Notes: a model not told the origin generated them from the letters alone. A stretch of 64,000 nt of DNA from Pseudoxanthomonas sp. (GCF_027498035.1 NZ_CP114978.1:310001-374000); one strand, 5' to 3'; shown: positions 8,651-17,515, counted from the first letter of the stretch. Numbers and translations: made by a program.

Positions 8651-9673
8651 ATGCATTCCCCCTCGATTCCGCATGCACCACCCACGGTGGCCATCGTCGC
8701 CTGCCACGGGCAGGGACTCTTTGAATTCGGCTGCGCGGTGGGCTTGTTCGCGCCGGTGCGCCCGGAGCTGGACGTGGCCTGGTACACCACCCAGCTCTGT
8801 GCCGGTGAACCCGGTGCGCTGCGGATGCTGGGCAGTGCGCTGGTGCAGCTGCCGCACGGGCTTGAAGCGGTGGATCAGGCCGATATCGTGGTGATTCCCG
8901 GCTGGCGCGATCCTGCCGAGCGGCCACCGGAAGTGCTGCTGGACGCGGTGGTCCGCGCGCATCGGCGCGGCGCGCGCATCGCCTCGATCTGTTCGGGCGC
9001 TTTCGTGCTGGCATGGGCCGGCCTGCTCGATGGACGCAACGCCACTACCCACTGGCGCCTCACCGAAACCCTGGCCCGTCAGTTCCCGGCGGTGACGGTG
9101 CGCGAGGACGTGCTGTACGTCGATGAAGGCAGTGTCATCACTTCAGCCGGCTCGGCCACGGGCATGGACATGATGTTGCACATGGTGCGTGGGGATTACG
9201 GCGTGCACGTGGCCAACCTGGTCGCCGAACGCCTGGTACTGGCGCCCTGGCGGGACGCCGAGCGCAGCCAGCGCGTCACCCGCGCCATTCCCGTCGGCGA
9301 GCCGACCCGCCTGGCGCGGCTGATGGAGTGGGTACGGGGCAACCTGCACGAGGACCATTCGCTCAGGAGCCTGTCGGAGCAGGCAGCATTGAGCCAGCGC
9401 ACGCTGCAGCGGCAGTTCCTGGAAACCACCGGGCTGTCGCCGATCGACTGGCTCATCCGCGAGCGCGTGGCGTTCGCGCGCGAACTGCTGGAAACGACCG
9501 ACCGACCGCTGAACTGGGTGGCCGAACATGCCGGCTTCGGCTCGCAGGAATCGTTCCGGCGTCACTTCCGCAGCCAGACACAGGTCAGCCCCACCGGTTA
9601 CCGCAACCTGCATCGTGAAGGCATCGCGTCGCAGGCACTGCTGCCGGAGCCCTTGCCGCCGTCGATCGGTTGA
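8651..9673 (+). CDS. GlxA/FtrA-family transcriptional regulator (DJ-1/PfpI plus AraC HTH)
   Basis: 340-aa two-domain regulator. Residues about 12-170 form a DJ-1/PfpI-like domain (VAIVACHGQGLFEFG, ADIVVIPGWRD, the nucleophile-elbow segment IASICSGAFVLAWAG, and SVITSAGSATGMDMMLHMV), and residues about 215-325 form an AraC/XylS DNA-binding domain with two helix-turn-helix motifs (LSEQAALSQRTLQRQFLETT; VAEHAGFGSQESFRRHFRS). Proteins of this build usually activate adjacent catabolic genes for nitrogen- or sulfur-containing small molecules. It is divergent from the receptor-monooxygenase operon, so it is the likely regulator of that operon. The inducer is unknown. Confidence 0.9.
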   Translation: MHSPSIPHAPPTVAIVACHGQGLFEFGCAVGLFAPVRPELDVAWYTTQLCAGEPGALRMLGSALVQLPHGLEAVDQADIVVIPGWRDPAERPPEVLLDAVVRAHRRGARIASICSGAFVLAWAGLLDGRNATTHWRLTETLARQFPAVTVREDVLYVDEGSVITSAGSATGMDMMLHMVRGDYGVHVANLVAERLVLAPWRDAERSQRVTRAIPVGEPTRLARLMEWVRGNLHEDHSLRSLSEQAALSQRTLQRQFLETTGLSPIDWLIRERVAFARELLETTDRPLNWVAEHAGFGSQESFRRHFRSQTQVSPTGYRNLHREGIASQALLPEPLPPSIG

Positions 9674-9764
9674 GCCCCGCGCCCTGCCGAGCCAACGGGG
9701 GGCGTCTGCGTGTTGCGGCGACGGGTCTTCATGGGTGTGCAGCAGTCGCAAAGCGCTCGCGCAC

Positions 9765-9801
9765 AAAAAAGCCCGGAAAACGTGTGTTTTCCAGGCTTCT
9801 T
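9765..9801 (-). terminator. Rho-independent terminator of tRNA-Pro
   Basis: Read on the minus strand, the arms AAGCCTGGAAAAC and GTTTTCCGGGCTT flank a 4-base loop and are followed by a run of six T. It sits 13 bases after the tRNA 3' end. Confidence 0.85.
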
Positions 9802-9814
9802 GTGACCTTGAAAC

Positions 9815-9891
<77 letters not shown>

Positions 9892-10040
9892 AAGGAGCCG
9901 CGCATTCTAAGCAAGGTTTGCGGGTCCGGCAAGAGGAATTTTCATTTCGATGACGATGCCTTGCCCGCGTGATGTCGGCGGCGGTGCCGCAGGCCCCGTC
10001 AACGCTAGAATATGCGGCCCACGCACCCGGAGTTACCCGC

Positions 10041-11423
10041 TTGATCAAGCCGCGCACGCCGCCTGGCGTCATGGAGCTGCTGCCCCGTGACCAGATCGCC
10101 TTCCAGCGCATGCTGGACACGATCCGCCGCAACTACGAGCGGTTCGGCTTCCTGCCGGTGGAGACGCCGGTGTTCGAGCTATCTGAGGTGCTGCTGACCA
10201 AGTCCGGCGGCGAAACCGAACGCCAGGTGTATTTCGCCCAGTCCACCGGCGCGCTGGCCCAGGAAAATGAAGGCCTGCCGGAACTGGCGCTGCGTTTCGA
10301 CCTGACCGTGCCGCTGGCCCGCTACGTGGCCGAGCACGAGCACGAGCTGGCGTTCCCGTTCCGTCGCTACCAGATGCAGCGCGTGTACCGCGGCGAACGC
10401 GCCCAGCGCGGTCGTTTCCGTGAGTTCTACCAGTGCGACATCGACGTGATCGGTAAGGATGCGTTGAGCATCCGTTTCGACGCTGAGGTCCTGGCGGTGA
10501 TCCATGCGGTGTTCTCCGAACTGCAGATCGGCGATTTCACCGTGCAGCTCAACAACCGCAAGCTGATGCGTGGGTTCTTCGAGAACCTGGGCGTGGCCGA
10601 TGGCGAACAGCAGATGCTGGTGCTGCGCGAGGTCGACAAGCTCGACAAGCGCGGTCCGGACTATTTGCGTGAAACGCTGACTGGCGATGCCTTCGGCTTG
10701 TCGGTCGAGGTGGTCGAGACGATCCTGGCGTTCGTTGCCAAGCGCTCGGTGGGTTACGACGACGCGCTGGCGCAGCTGGATGCGCTGGGGCAGGGCAGCG
10801 AGGTCCTCAACGAAGGTATCGCCGAGCTGCGCGAGGTGCTGACCCTGGTCAAGGCGCTGGGCGTGCCGGACAGTGCCTGGTGCCTGAATTTTTCCATTAC
10901 GCGCGGCCTGGATTACTACACCGGTACCGTCTACGAGACCCAGCTGGATGCGTATCCGCAGATTGGTTCGATCTGCTCGGGCGGGCGCTATGAAAGCCTG
11001 GCCAGCCACTACAGCAAGTCCAAGCTGCCGGGCGTGGGCATCTCCATCGGCCTGACCCGCCTGTTCTGGCAGCTGCGCGAAGCGGGCCTGATCGTCGAGG
11101 CCGACGTCAGTTGCGTGCAGGCGATGGTTGCGCTGATGGAGGATTCGCAGCTGGATCAGTCGCTGGACATCGCCCGCCGTCTGCGCGCCGGTGGCATCAA
11201 TACCGAAGTGCAGATGGAGCCTAAGAAGCTGGGCAAACAGTTCCAGTACGCCTCGCGTGCCGGCATCCGCTTCGTCGCCCTGGCCGGCGAAGACGAATTG
11301 GCCCGTGGCGTGGTCACGGTCAAGGACCTGGTTCGCGAACTGCAGTTCGAAGTCCCGCGCGACGAGCTGGCCACGGCCCTGCGCGTGGAACTGGCCCAGG
11401 CGAGTGCGCTGGCGGGGCGCTGA
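10041..11423 (+). CDS. hisS: Histidyl-tRNA synthetase
   Basis: Class II aminoacyl-tRNA synthetase that charges tRNA-His. Visible motifs are motif 1 around PRDQIAFQRMLDTIRRNYERFGF, motif 2 RRYQMQRVYRGERAQRGRFREFYQ-type loop, the two histidine-specific boxes RGLDYYTGTVYE and ICSGGRYESLA, motif 3 GVGISIGLTRLF, and a C-terminal anticodon-binding domain (QAMVALMEDSQLDQSL onwards). The TTG start, giving LIKPRTPPGVMELLPRD, is preferred because Xanthomonadaceae HisS begins with this segment and GGAG lies eight bases upstream. An in-frame ATG at 9969 would add 24 residues with no family match. The product is 460 aa. Confidence 0.95.
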   Translation: MIKPRTPPGVMELLPRDQIAFQRMLDTIRRNYERFGFLPVETPVFELSEVLLTKSGGETERQVYFAQSTGALAQENEGLPELALRFDLTVPLARYVAEHEHELAFPFRRYQMQRVYRGERAQRGRFREFYQCDIDVIGKDALSIRFDAEVLAVIHAVFSELQIGDFTVQLNNRKLMRGFFENLGVADGEQQMLVLREVDKLDKRGPDYLRETLTGDAFGLSVEVVETILAFVAKRSVGYDDALAQLDALGQGSEVLNEGIAELREVLTLVKALGVPDSAWCLNFSITRGLDYYTGTVYETQLDAYPQIGSICSGGRYESLASHYSKSKLPGVGISIGLTRLFWQLREAGLIVEADVSCVQAMVALMEDSQLDQSLDIARRLRAGGINTEVQMEPKKLGKQFQYASRAGIRFVALAGEDELARGVVTVKDLVRELQFEVPRDELATALRVELAQASALAGR

Positions 11424-11451
11424 GTCTCGGGCCTGCGAGCTGACGAAATAG

Positions 11452-11477
11452 AAAAGGGCGCCGCTGGCGCCCTTTTT
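11452..11477 (+). terminator. Rho-independent terminator of hisS
   Basis: Perfect GGGCGCC-GCT-GGCGCCC hairpin flanked by AAAA and TTTTT, 28 bases after the hisS stop. The symmetry means it could also stop leftward transcripts. Confidence 0.9.
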
Positions 11478-11552
11478 CTTGGGTAATTCCAGCTCTTTCC
11501 GGACCAGGCCTATCGCCGCCCTTCGGTGCGTCGAGGCATTGCAGTCCTCATT

Positions 11553-12644
11553 TCAGTATCTCGACAGGTTGTGGCGTTTCAGTAGGTCGATCAATGCTCT
11601 GGCAGGATCGTGGTCGATTTGAATATGCTCAAGGACATCTCCGTCCCCGGCAACGAACAGGATTGGCGTTATCCAGTTTGGAAAGGGCCAGTCCGCCCAG
11701 TTGCCAGCAGGCCAGGCGGGTGTTGCAGGGTGGCGTAGATGCCAGGCGGGTAGGGCATCGATCGGCTCGCAACCCGGGGGCTGCGTGAGCCAGCCGCCGA
11801 ATGTGTCACCTACGTTCTTCCAGATGTCCTCATGCAGCAGCGTGGCGAGCGCTTCTGCTTCCGCCGAATAGGTGATTCGCGAGGCGACCCACCAACGCTT
11901 CTTGGTCAGGTCCAATGCGTCGCGTTGCAGTGTGAGCAGGCCATTCTTGACGGTGGGCCTCCACGCACTCGGGCCCTGTTCCTTGCGCCACGTGCTCCGC
12001 ATGTGGGGAATGGCCGGCAGTTGCGCCTTCGGATGGCGTGTGGTGAGTTGCCCGGCCTGTTCGTAACAGCCTGCCCGGAGCAGCGCCGCCTGTGCCTGTC
12101 GTAGGCGCCACAGCGTGGCCATTCTGCGCAGCTCCAGTGTCCGCAAGGCGTTGAGGAGTAGCGGTCGCCGGTCTTGTCCGGTGAATACGCAATCCGGCTC
12201 CATCATGCATAAGGCATCGAACACGATCAGCAGATTTTCCTTGTGCAGCCGACGCAGCGTGGGGATGTCGTAGGGTTCTGCGTCAACACCGTTGATGTTC
12301 AACGGGGACGCGCTGTTTTCTGCCCGGGAGTTCGTACCGAACAGCATGAAGGAAGAGACGTGCAGATCGGCGTCAGGAGGCAGGTTCTCCAGATGTTGTT
12401 CCAGCGTGGCCTGGTGCTCTGGTGGTGTCATCGACAGGAGGATTTCCCGCAGCAGTGCCTGCCTGGCTTGCGCTGGCAATACTGCGCGCAGCTCATCCAG
12501 GCTGAAGGCGGCCAATTGGTCGCCGGAAAAGCGAAGCTGCATCATGAATCGTTCGCGGGCAGCGGGGCGTAGGCGGGTCACCGCGGCGGCGGCCTGCGGA
12601 AAACCTCTGAGCCAGGCGATGCGTCGTGCGTCCTGATCTTCCAT
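11553..12644 (-). CDS. Hypothetical protein, 363 aa, family not recognised
   Basis: Not recognised. The predicted product is soluble, with no signal peptide or obvious membrane segment. It is rich in Leu, Arg and Trp. The N-terminal third is helical and Arg/Ala/Gln-rich. A central part carries several aromatic residues (KKRWWVASRITYSAEAEALA). Near the C-terminus is a hydrophobic GNWADWPFPNWITPILFVAGDGD segment. Only one Cys-rich hint (CMMEPDC) is present. It is a single leftward gene between the hisS terminator and the divergent his operon regulator, with lower GC than its neighbours in places, which could mean later acquisition. The long intact frame with normal codon use supports a real gene; a role cannot be assigned. 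Confidence 0.7.
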   Translation of the reverse strand: MEDQDARRIAWLRGFPQAAAAVTRLRPAARERFMMQLRFSGDQLAAFSLDELRAVLPAQARQALLREILLSMTPPEHQATLEQHLENLPPDADLHVSSFMLFGTNSRAENSASPLNINGVDAEPYDIPTLRRLHKENLLIVFDALCMMEPDCVFTGQDRRPLLLNALRTLELRRMATLWRLRQAQAALLRAGCYEQAGQLTTRHPKAQLPAIPHMRSTWRKEQGPSAWRPTVKNGLLTLQRDALDLTKKRWWVASRITYSAEAEALATLLHEDIWKNVGDTFGGWLTQPPGCEPIDALPAWHLRHPATPAWPAGNWADWPFPNWITPILFVAGDGDVLEHIQIDHDPARALIDLLKRHNLSRY

Positions 12645-12732
12645 GTGTCATTCCTGTGCGACGAGGTCCTGGCCAGATCCGTGGCCGATTCCCGGCAAGC
12701 CTAACCCAGTCGGTTGTCCCGTCGTATCTGTT

Positions 12733-12750
12733 GTGCTAACGTGATAGCGC
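12733..12750 (+). promoter_or_regulatory. Candidate operator for the his operon (TrpR-family type dyad)
   Basis: Imperfect 18-bp palindrome GTGCTA-ACGTGA-TAGCGC, 20 bases upstream of the TrpR-like gene that begins the his operon. The GCTA/TAGC half-sites resemble the CTAG-type half-sites of TrpR-family operators. Autoregulation and control of the downstream his genes are inferred from position. Confidence 0.45.
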
Positions 12751-12769
12751 GTTATTACATTGGAATGCC

Positions 12770-13093
12770 ATGAAGCGCCGTACCGAGATCGACGAAAAGA
12801 CCGCCAGCCTGGCCCTGCAGTCGCTGGCCCGGGCCCTGGCTGGGCTTTCCAAGCCGGAAGAGGTGCGTGGCTTCCTGCAGGACCTGTGCACGCCCGCCGA
12901 GCTGGAGGCCATGGCCGACCGCTGGCGCGTGGTGCCGTTGATCCTCAAGGGTGTTCCCTACCGCGAAATCCACGAACTGACCGAGGTCAGCGTCACCACC
13001 ATCGGGCGGGTGGCGCGCACGCTGGAAACCGGCACCGGTGGCTATGCCGCCGCCCTGCGCCGCCAGCAGTCGCGCACCAGCGCCTCCAACTAA
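12770..13093 (+). CDS. TrpR/YerC-family transcriptional regulator, probable his operon repressor
   Basis: 107-aa helical DNA-binding protein of the TrpR/YerC superfamily. LASLAL-type N-terminal helices are followed by FLQDLCTPAELEAMADRWRV (dimer core, residues about 40-60) and the helix-turn-helix YREIHELTEVSVTTIGRVAR (about 67-86); a TrpR homologue places its recognition helix in the same position. YerC-type proteins are found next to histidine genes in several bacterial groups. Here it sits directly upstream of hisG with 12 bases between, so repression of the his operon in response to histidine is the natural inference. A palindromic candidate operator lies just before the start. Confidence 0.88.
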   Translation: MKRRTEIDEKTASLALQSLARALAGLSKPEEVRGFLQDLCTPAELEAMADRWRVVPLILKGVPYREIHELTEVSVTTIGRVARTLETGTGGYAAALRRQQSRTSASN

Positions 13094-13105
13094 CTGAAGA
13101 CCACC

Positions 13106-14020
13106 ATGCCTCCCATCGTCGCCAATGCGACGCGCGACCGTTTGCGCATCGCCATCCAGAAATCCGGCCGCCTGGCCGAACCCGCGCGCAGCCTGCTGGC
13201 CGCGTGCGGCCTCAGCTGGCGCGAAAGCCGCGACAAGCTGTTCTGCTACGGCGAATCGCTGCCCGTGGACCTGTTGCTGGTCCGCGACGACGACATCCCC
13301 GGCCTGATCGCCGATGGCGTCTGCGATTACGGCATCGTCGGCCGCAATGAGTTGAACGAGCAGGCCGCCGCGCGCGCCGAACTCGGCCTGCCGGCGGCGT
13401 ATCGCGAAATGCGGCCATTGGGCTTCGGTGGCTGCCGGCTGATGCTGGCCATTCCCGAAACGTGGGAATGGCAGGGCGCCCAGCAGCTGCAGGGCCTGCG
13501 CATCGCCACCAGCTACCCGGCGATCCTGCGCCAGTGGCTGGAAGCACGCGGGGTCGAGGCTGCGGTGGTGGAACTGTCCGGCTCGGTCGAGATCGCGCCG
13601 AAGCTGGGCACCGCCGACCTGATCTGCGATCTGGTGTCCAGCGGCGCGACGCTGCTGGCCAACCAGCTCAAGCCGGTCGAGACGCTGCTGGACAGCCAGG
13701 CCGTGCTGGCCGGTCCGACCCGCCACTTCGACGATGCCCGCGCCGACCTGTCGGCCATGCTGCTGCGGCGCATGGATGGCGTGCTCAAGCTCAAGGACAG
13801 CAAGCTGCTGATGTTCCGCGCCGCTGCCGAGACCGTGCCGGCACTGACCCGTTTGCTGGCCGATGCAGAGCCACTGGTGCAGCTGCCTGGCGATGACGGC
13901 GAAGGCCTGTCGCTGCAGACCATGTGCCACACCGCCATCAGCTGGCAGCAGCTGGAAGAACTGGAGCGTGCAGGTGCGCGCGGCCTGATGGTGCTGTCGG
14001 TGGAGCGGTCGCTGGCATGA
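13106..14020 (+). CDS. hisG: ATP phosphoribosyltransferase, long form
   Basis: First enzyme of histidine biosynthesis: condenses ATP and PRPP to phosphoribosyl-ATP and is the usual target of histidine feedback inhibition. The 304-aa length and C-terminal ACT-like regulatory domain (about residues 225-300) identify the long, self-sufficient form that needs no HisZ. Visible motifs are LRIAIQKSGRLAEPARSLL at the N-terminus, DYGIVGRNEL, and the PRPP-binding segment GTADLICDLVSSGATLLANQL. It starts 12 bases after the regulator gene and its stop overlaps the hisD start (ATGA), which implies coupled translation. Confidence 0.98.
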   Translation: MPPIVANATRDRLRIAIQKSGRLAEPARSLLAACGLSWRESRDKLFCYGESLPVDLLLVRDDDIPGLIADGVCDYGIVGRNELNEQAAARAELGLPAAYREMRPLGFGGCRLMLAIPETWEWQGAQQLQGLRIATSYPAILRQWLEARGVEAAVVELSGSVEIAPKLGTADLICDLVSSGATLLANQLKPVETLLDSQAVLAGPTRHFDDARADLSAMLLRRMDGVLKLKDSKLLMFRAAAETVPALTRLLADAEPLVQLPGDDGEGLSLQTMCHTAISWQQLEELERAGARGLMVLSVERSLA

Positions 14021-15348
14021 ATGCCTCCTTTCAAAACGAAACCCTGGCCGTGCAGCGCATCGATTGGAGCGCGCTGGATGCCTCCGCCCAGGCGCAGGCC
14101 CTGGAGCGCCCGGCGCAGACCGTGGCCGGCGAGACGCGTCGCACCGTCGCCGCGTTGATCGACGAAGTCCGCAGCGGTGGCCTGGACGCATTGCGCGCCA
14201 TCACCCAGCGCTTCGATGGCGCAGCGCCTGAATCCTTCGAAGTCGGCGAAGCCGAGTTCGCCGCCGCCGAAGCCGCCATCGACCCGGCGCTGAAGCAGGC
14301 GATGGTCGATGCGGCTGCACGCATCACTGCGTTCCACACCGCCGGCATGGCCCAGCCTTACGCCGTGGAAACCGCGCCTGGCGTGGTCTGCGAACGCATC
14401 ATCCGGCCGATTGGCCGGGTTGGCCTGTACGTGCCGGCCGGCAGTGCGCCGTTGCCGTCCACCGCGCTGATGCTGGGTGTACCCGCAGGCCTGGCTGGCT
14501 GCCGCGAGGTCGTGCTGTGCACGCCGCCGCGCAAGGACGGCACGGCCGATCCGTCGGTGCTGGTCGCCGCGCGCTTGACCGGCGTGCACCGCGTGTTCGT
14601 GCTGGGCGGGGCGCAGGCAATTGCCGCGATGGCGTACGGCGCAGGTCCGGTGCCGGCCTGCGACAAGCTGTTCGGACCGGGCAACAGCTATGTGACCGAA
14701 GCCAAGCAGCAGGTCGCCCAGTCCGGCGCGGCTGCCATCGACATGCCGGCTGGCCCATCCGAAGTGCTGGTGATCGCCGATGCCGGCGGCAACCCGGACT
14801 TCATCGCCGCGGACCTGCTGTCCCAGGCCGAACACGGCCCGGATTCGCAGGTGCTGCTGCTGTCCGACGATAGCGGGCTGCTGGCGCGCGTGGAAGTCGC
14901 GCTGGAAACCCAATTGCGTGCGCTGCCGCGCGCCGACATCGCGCGCAAGGCGCTGTCCGCTTCGCGCCTGGTCAAGGTCGAATCGCTCGACGTGGCCTTT
15001 GACATCAGCAACACCTATGCGCCCGAGCACCTGATCCTGGCATTGCGTGACCCGCGCGCGTGGCTGCCGAAGGTACTGGCCGCCGGTTCGGTGTTCCTGG
15101 GCGACCACACGCCAGAAGCGCTGGGTGACTACTGCAGCGGCACCAACCATGTGCTGCCCACCAACGGCGCGGCGCATGCCTATAGCGGCGTGTCGGTGGG
15201 CAGTTTCCAGAATTTCGTCAGCGTGCAGTCGGCCTCGCCGGCCGGCATCGTGGCGATTGGTCCGTCGGCGGTGACGCTGGCCGAGGCCGAAGGTCTTGAA
15301 GCGCACGCCAATGCCGTGCGCCTGCGTCTGAAGGAGGCGCTGCGATGA
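14017..15348 (+). CDS. hisD: Histidinol dehydrogenase
   Basis: Zinc- and NAD-dependent enzyme catalysing the last two steps of histidine synthesis, histidinol to histidine. 443 aa, normal length. Conserved stretches include YVPAGSAPLPSTALMLGVPA, GGAQAIAAMAYG, FGPGNSYVTEAK, DMPAGPSEVLVIAD, the zinc-ligand region QAEHGPDSQ, and TNHVLPTNGAAHAYSGVSV. The ATG overlaps the hisG stop; an in-frame ATG 93 bases upstream lies inside hisG and is rejected. The stop overlaps the start of hisC. Confidence 0.98.
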   Translation: MNASFQNETLAVQRIDWSALDASAQAQALERPAQTVAGETRRTVAALIDEVRSGGLDALRAITQRFDGAAPESFEVGEAEFAAAEAAIDPALKQAMVDAAARITAFHTAGMAQPYAVETAPGVVCERIIRPIGRVGLYVPAGSAPLPSTALMLGVPAGLAGCREVVLCTPPRKDGTADPSVLVAARLTGVHRVFVLGGAQAIAAMAYGAGPVPACDKLFGPGNSYVTEAKQQVAQSGAAAIDMPAGPSEVLVIADAGGNPDFIAADLLSQAEHGPDSQVLLLSDDSGLLARVEVALETQLRALPRADIARKALSASRLVKVESLDVAFDISNTYAPEHLILALRDPRAWLPKVLAAGSVFLGDHTPEALGDYCSGTNHVLPTNGAAHAYSGVSVGSFQNFVSVQSASPAGIVAIGPSAVTLAEAEGLEAHANAVRLRLKEALR

Positions 15349-16442
15349 GCGCGGGACTCAAGCGGGATGTACTGGAACTGGTCCGGCCCGACCTGCGCGG
15401 CTTTGGTGGCTACAAGTCCGCGCGCACCGAGGACATCAGCGGTGACGTGTGGCTCAATGCCAACGAGTCGGCCTGGGCCAATCCGGCCGATGCCAGCGCC
15501 TCGGTGCGGCGCTATCCCGATCCGCAGCCGGCCGCGCTGCGCACTGCGCTGGCGGGCCTGTACGGCTGTGCAGAAAGCGAACTGTTGATTGGCCGCGGCA
15601 GCGACGAGGCGATCGACCTGCTGGTGCGTGCGCTGTGCGTGGCCGGGCAGGACGCGATCGTCGCCACGCCGCCGGTGTTCGGCATGTATGCGGTGAGCGC
15701 ACGGCTGCAGGACGCGCGCTTGATCAGCGTGCCACTGATCGACGGCGATGCGGGCTTCGCGCCGGACATTGACGGCATTGCCGCGGCAGTGCTGGAGCAG
15801 CGCGCCAAGCTGGTGTTCCTGTGCTCGCCGGCCAATCCGACCGGGCGCGCGATCCCGCTGGAACAGATCGAAGCGTTGCTGACCAGGCTCGAGGGCCGTG
15901 CGCTGGTGGTGGTGGACGAGGCTTACGGCGAGTTCTCGGCCGTGGACTCTGCGTTGACCCTGCGTTCGCGTTTCCCGGAGCTGGCTGTGCTGCGCACACT
16001 TTCCAAGGCGCACGCGCTGGCGGCGGCACGCATCGGCGTGGTCATCGCCGAGCCGCGCCTGGTCGCGGTGCTGCGCGCTTGCCAGGCGCCATATCCCATC
16101 CCGACGCCATGCGCGGAGCTGGCCGTGGCCGGGCTTTCGACCGCAGCGCTGGCGACCACGCAGCAGCGCGTGGCGACGGTGCTGTCAGAACGGGCGCGCC
16201 TGCAGGCGGCGCTTTCGGTGTTGCCAGGCGTGCGCCGGGTCTACGCCTCGGATGCCAACTTCCTGCTGGTGCGTTTCGTCGACGCCGAACGTGCATTCCG
16301 CGCGTTGCTGGCGGCCGGCGTGGTCGTCCGCGATCAGCGCGCCGCGCCACAGCTGGACGATGCGCTGCGCATCACCATCGGCACGCCGGAGCAGAACGCC
16401 CGGGTGCTGGCTGCATTGAACGCACAGGCGGTGGCCGCATGA
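15345..16442 (+). CDS. hisC: Histidinol-phosphate aminotransferase
   Basis: PLP-dependent class I/II aminotransferase converting imidazole-acetol phosphate and glutamate to histidinol phosphate. 365 aa. The opening DVLELVRPDLRGFGGYKSAR, the GRGSDEAIDLLVRALC segment, CSPANPTGRAIPLEQIE, and VVVDEAYGEFS are HisC hallmarks; the PLP lysine is K221 in RTLSKAHALAAARIG. Both ends overlap neighbouring genes (ATGA junctions), as expected for a tightly coupled operon. Confidence 0.97.
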   Translation: MSAGLKRDVLELVRPDLRGFGGYKSARTEDISGDVWLNANESAWANPADASASVRRYPDPQPAALRTALAGLYGCAESELLIGRGSDEAIDLLVRALCVAGQDAIVATPPVFGMYAVSARLQDARLISVPLIDGDAGFAPDIDGIAAAVLEQRAKLVFLCSPANPTGRAIPLEQIEALLTRLEGRALVVVDEAYGEFSAVDSALTLRSRFPELAVLRTLSKAHALAAARIGVVIAEPRLVAVLRACQAPYPIPTPCAELAVAGLSTAALATTQQRVATVLSERARLQAALSVLPGVRRVYASDANFLLVRFVDAERAFRALLAAGVVVRDQRAAPQLDDALRITIGTPEQNARVLAALNAQAVAA

Positions 16443-17515
16443 GCACTCCGATTCTCTTCATCGACCGCGACGGCACCCTGATCGAAGAGCCGGCCGATTT
16501 CCAGATCGATGCCTACGAAAAGCTGCGCTTCGTGCGTGGCGTGGTGCCGGCGTTGCTGAAGCTGCGTGATGCCGGCTTCCAGTTCGTCATCGTCACCAAC
16601 CAGGACGGGCTGGGCAGCGAAGGCTATCCGCAGGAATCTTTCGACGGCCCCAACAACCTGATGCTGCAGATCTTCGAAAGCCAGGGCATCACTTTCCGCG
16701 AGGTGCTGGTCGACAGCAGCTGGCCGGCCGACAACGCGCCCACGCGCAAGCCGCAGCTTGGCCTGGTGATGCATTACCTGCGTGATCGTGGCATCGACCT
16801 GGATCGCTCGGCCATGGTCGGCGACCGCGACACCGACGTGCAGTTCGCGCAGAACCTGGGCATTCGCGGCTTCCAGCTGAAGACCGAACAATTCGGCGGC
16901 GAGTGGGACTGGGCCGGGATTGCCCACGCGCTGGCCGATGCGCCGCGTACATCCAGCGTGCGACGCACAACCAAGGAAACCGACATCCTGGTCGAGATCG
17001 ACCTGGACAAGGTTGCCGAACCGAAGATCCACACGGGCCTGCCGTTCTTCGACCACATGCTGGACCAGATCGGCAAGCACGGCGGTTTCGCGCTGACCAT
17101 CCAGACCACCGGCGACCTGCACATCGATGAGCACCACACCATCGAGGACACCGCGCTGGCCCTGGGCGAGGCACTGAAGAAGGCACTGGGCGACAAGCGC
17201 GGCATCGGCCGCTATGGCTTCACCCTGCCGATGGACGAGTGCCTGGTGAGTGCGGCGCTGGATTTTTCCGGGCGCCCATACCTGGTGTTCGACGGCACGT
17301 TCAAGCGCGAGCGCGTGGGTGACCTGCCGACCGAACTGGTCCCGCATTTCTTCCGTTCGCTGTGCGATGCGGCGGGCCTGAACCTCAACCTGCAGGTGCG
17401 TGGCGACAACGACCACCATCAGGTCGAAGGCTGCTTCAAGGCATTGGCGCGTGCGCTGCGCCAGGCGATCAAGCGCGAAGGCTCCGAGCTGCCGACCACC
17501 AAGGGAGCGCTGTGA
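16439..17515 (+). CDS. hisB: Bifunctional histidinol-phosphatase / imidazoleglycerol-phosphate dehydratase
   Basis: 358-aa fusion of two histidine enzymes. The N-terminal HAD-type histidinol-phosphatase (residues 1-165) shows FIDRDGTLIEEP, VIVTNQDGLGSEGYP and MVGDRDTDVQFAQNLG. The C-terminal dehydratase (about 170-358) shows the metal-binding DEHHTIEDTALALGEA and GDNDHHQVEGCFKALARA motifs. This fusion is characteristic of gamma-proteobacteria. A much longer in-frame extension upstream runs through hisC in the wrong frame and is rejected: the ATG overlapping the hisC stop matches the phosphatase N-terminus. Confidence 0.98.
   Translation: MSTPILFIDRDGTLIEEPADFQIDAYEKLRFVRGVVPALLKLRDAGFQFVIVTNQDGLGSEGYPQESFDGPNNLMLQIFESQGITFREVLVDSSWPADNAPTRKPQLGLVMHYLRDRGIDLDRSAMVGDRDTDVQFAQNLGIRGFQLKTEQFGGEWDWAGIAHALADAPRTSSVRRTTKETDILVEIDLDKVAEPKIHTGLPFFDHMLDQIGKHGGFALTIQTTGDLHIDEHHTIEDTALALGEALKKALGDKRGIGRYGFTLPMDECLVSAALDFSGRPYLVFDGTFKRERVGDLPTELVPHFFRSLCDAAGLNLNLQVRGDNDHHQVEGCFKALARALRQAIKREGSELPTTKGAL

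Noticed and set aside
12645..13105. Histidine attenuator before the his operon
   Set aside because: No short frame with a run of His codons and no terminator/antiterminator hairpins were seen; a regulator gene is present in that place.
12755..15306. Long minus-strand open frames opposite hisG and hisD
   Set aside because: Composition is Gln/Arg/Gly/Ala-rich with no protein family; the plus strand carries intact his genes.
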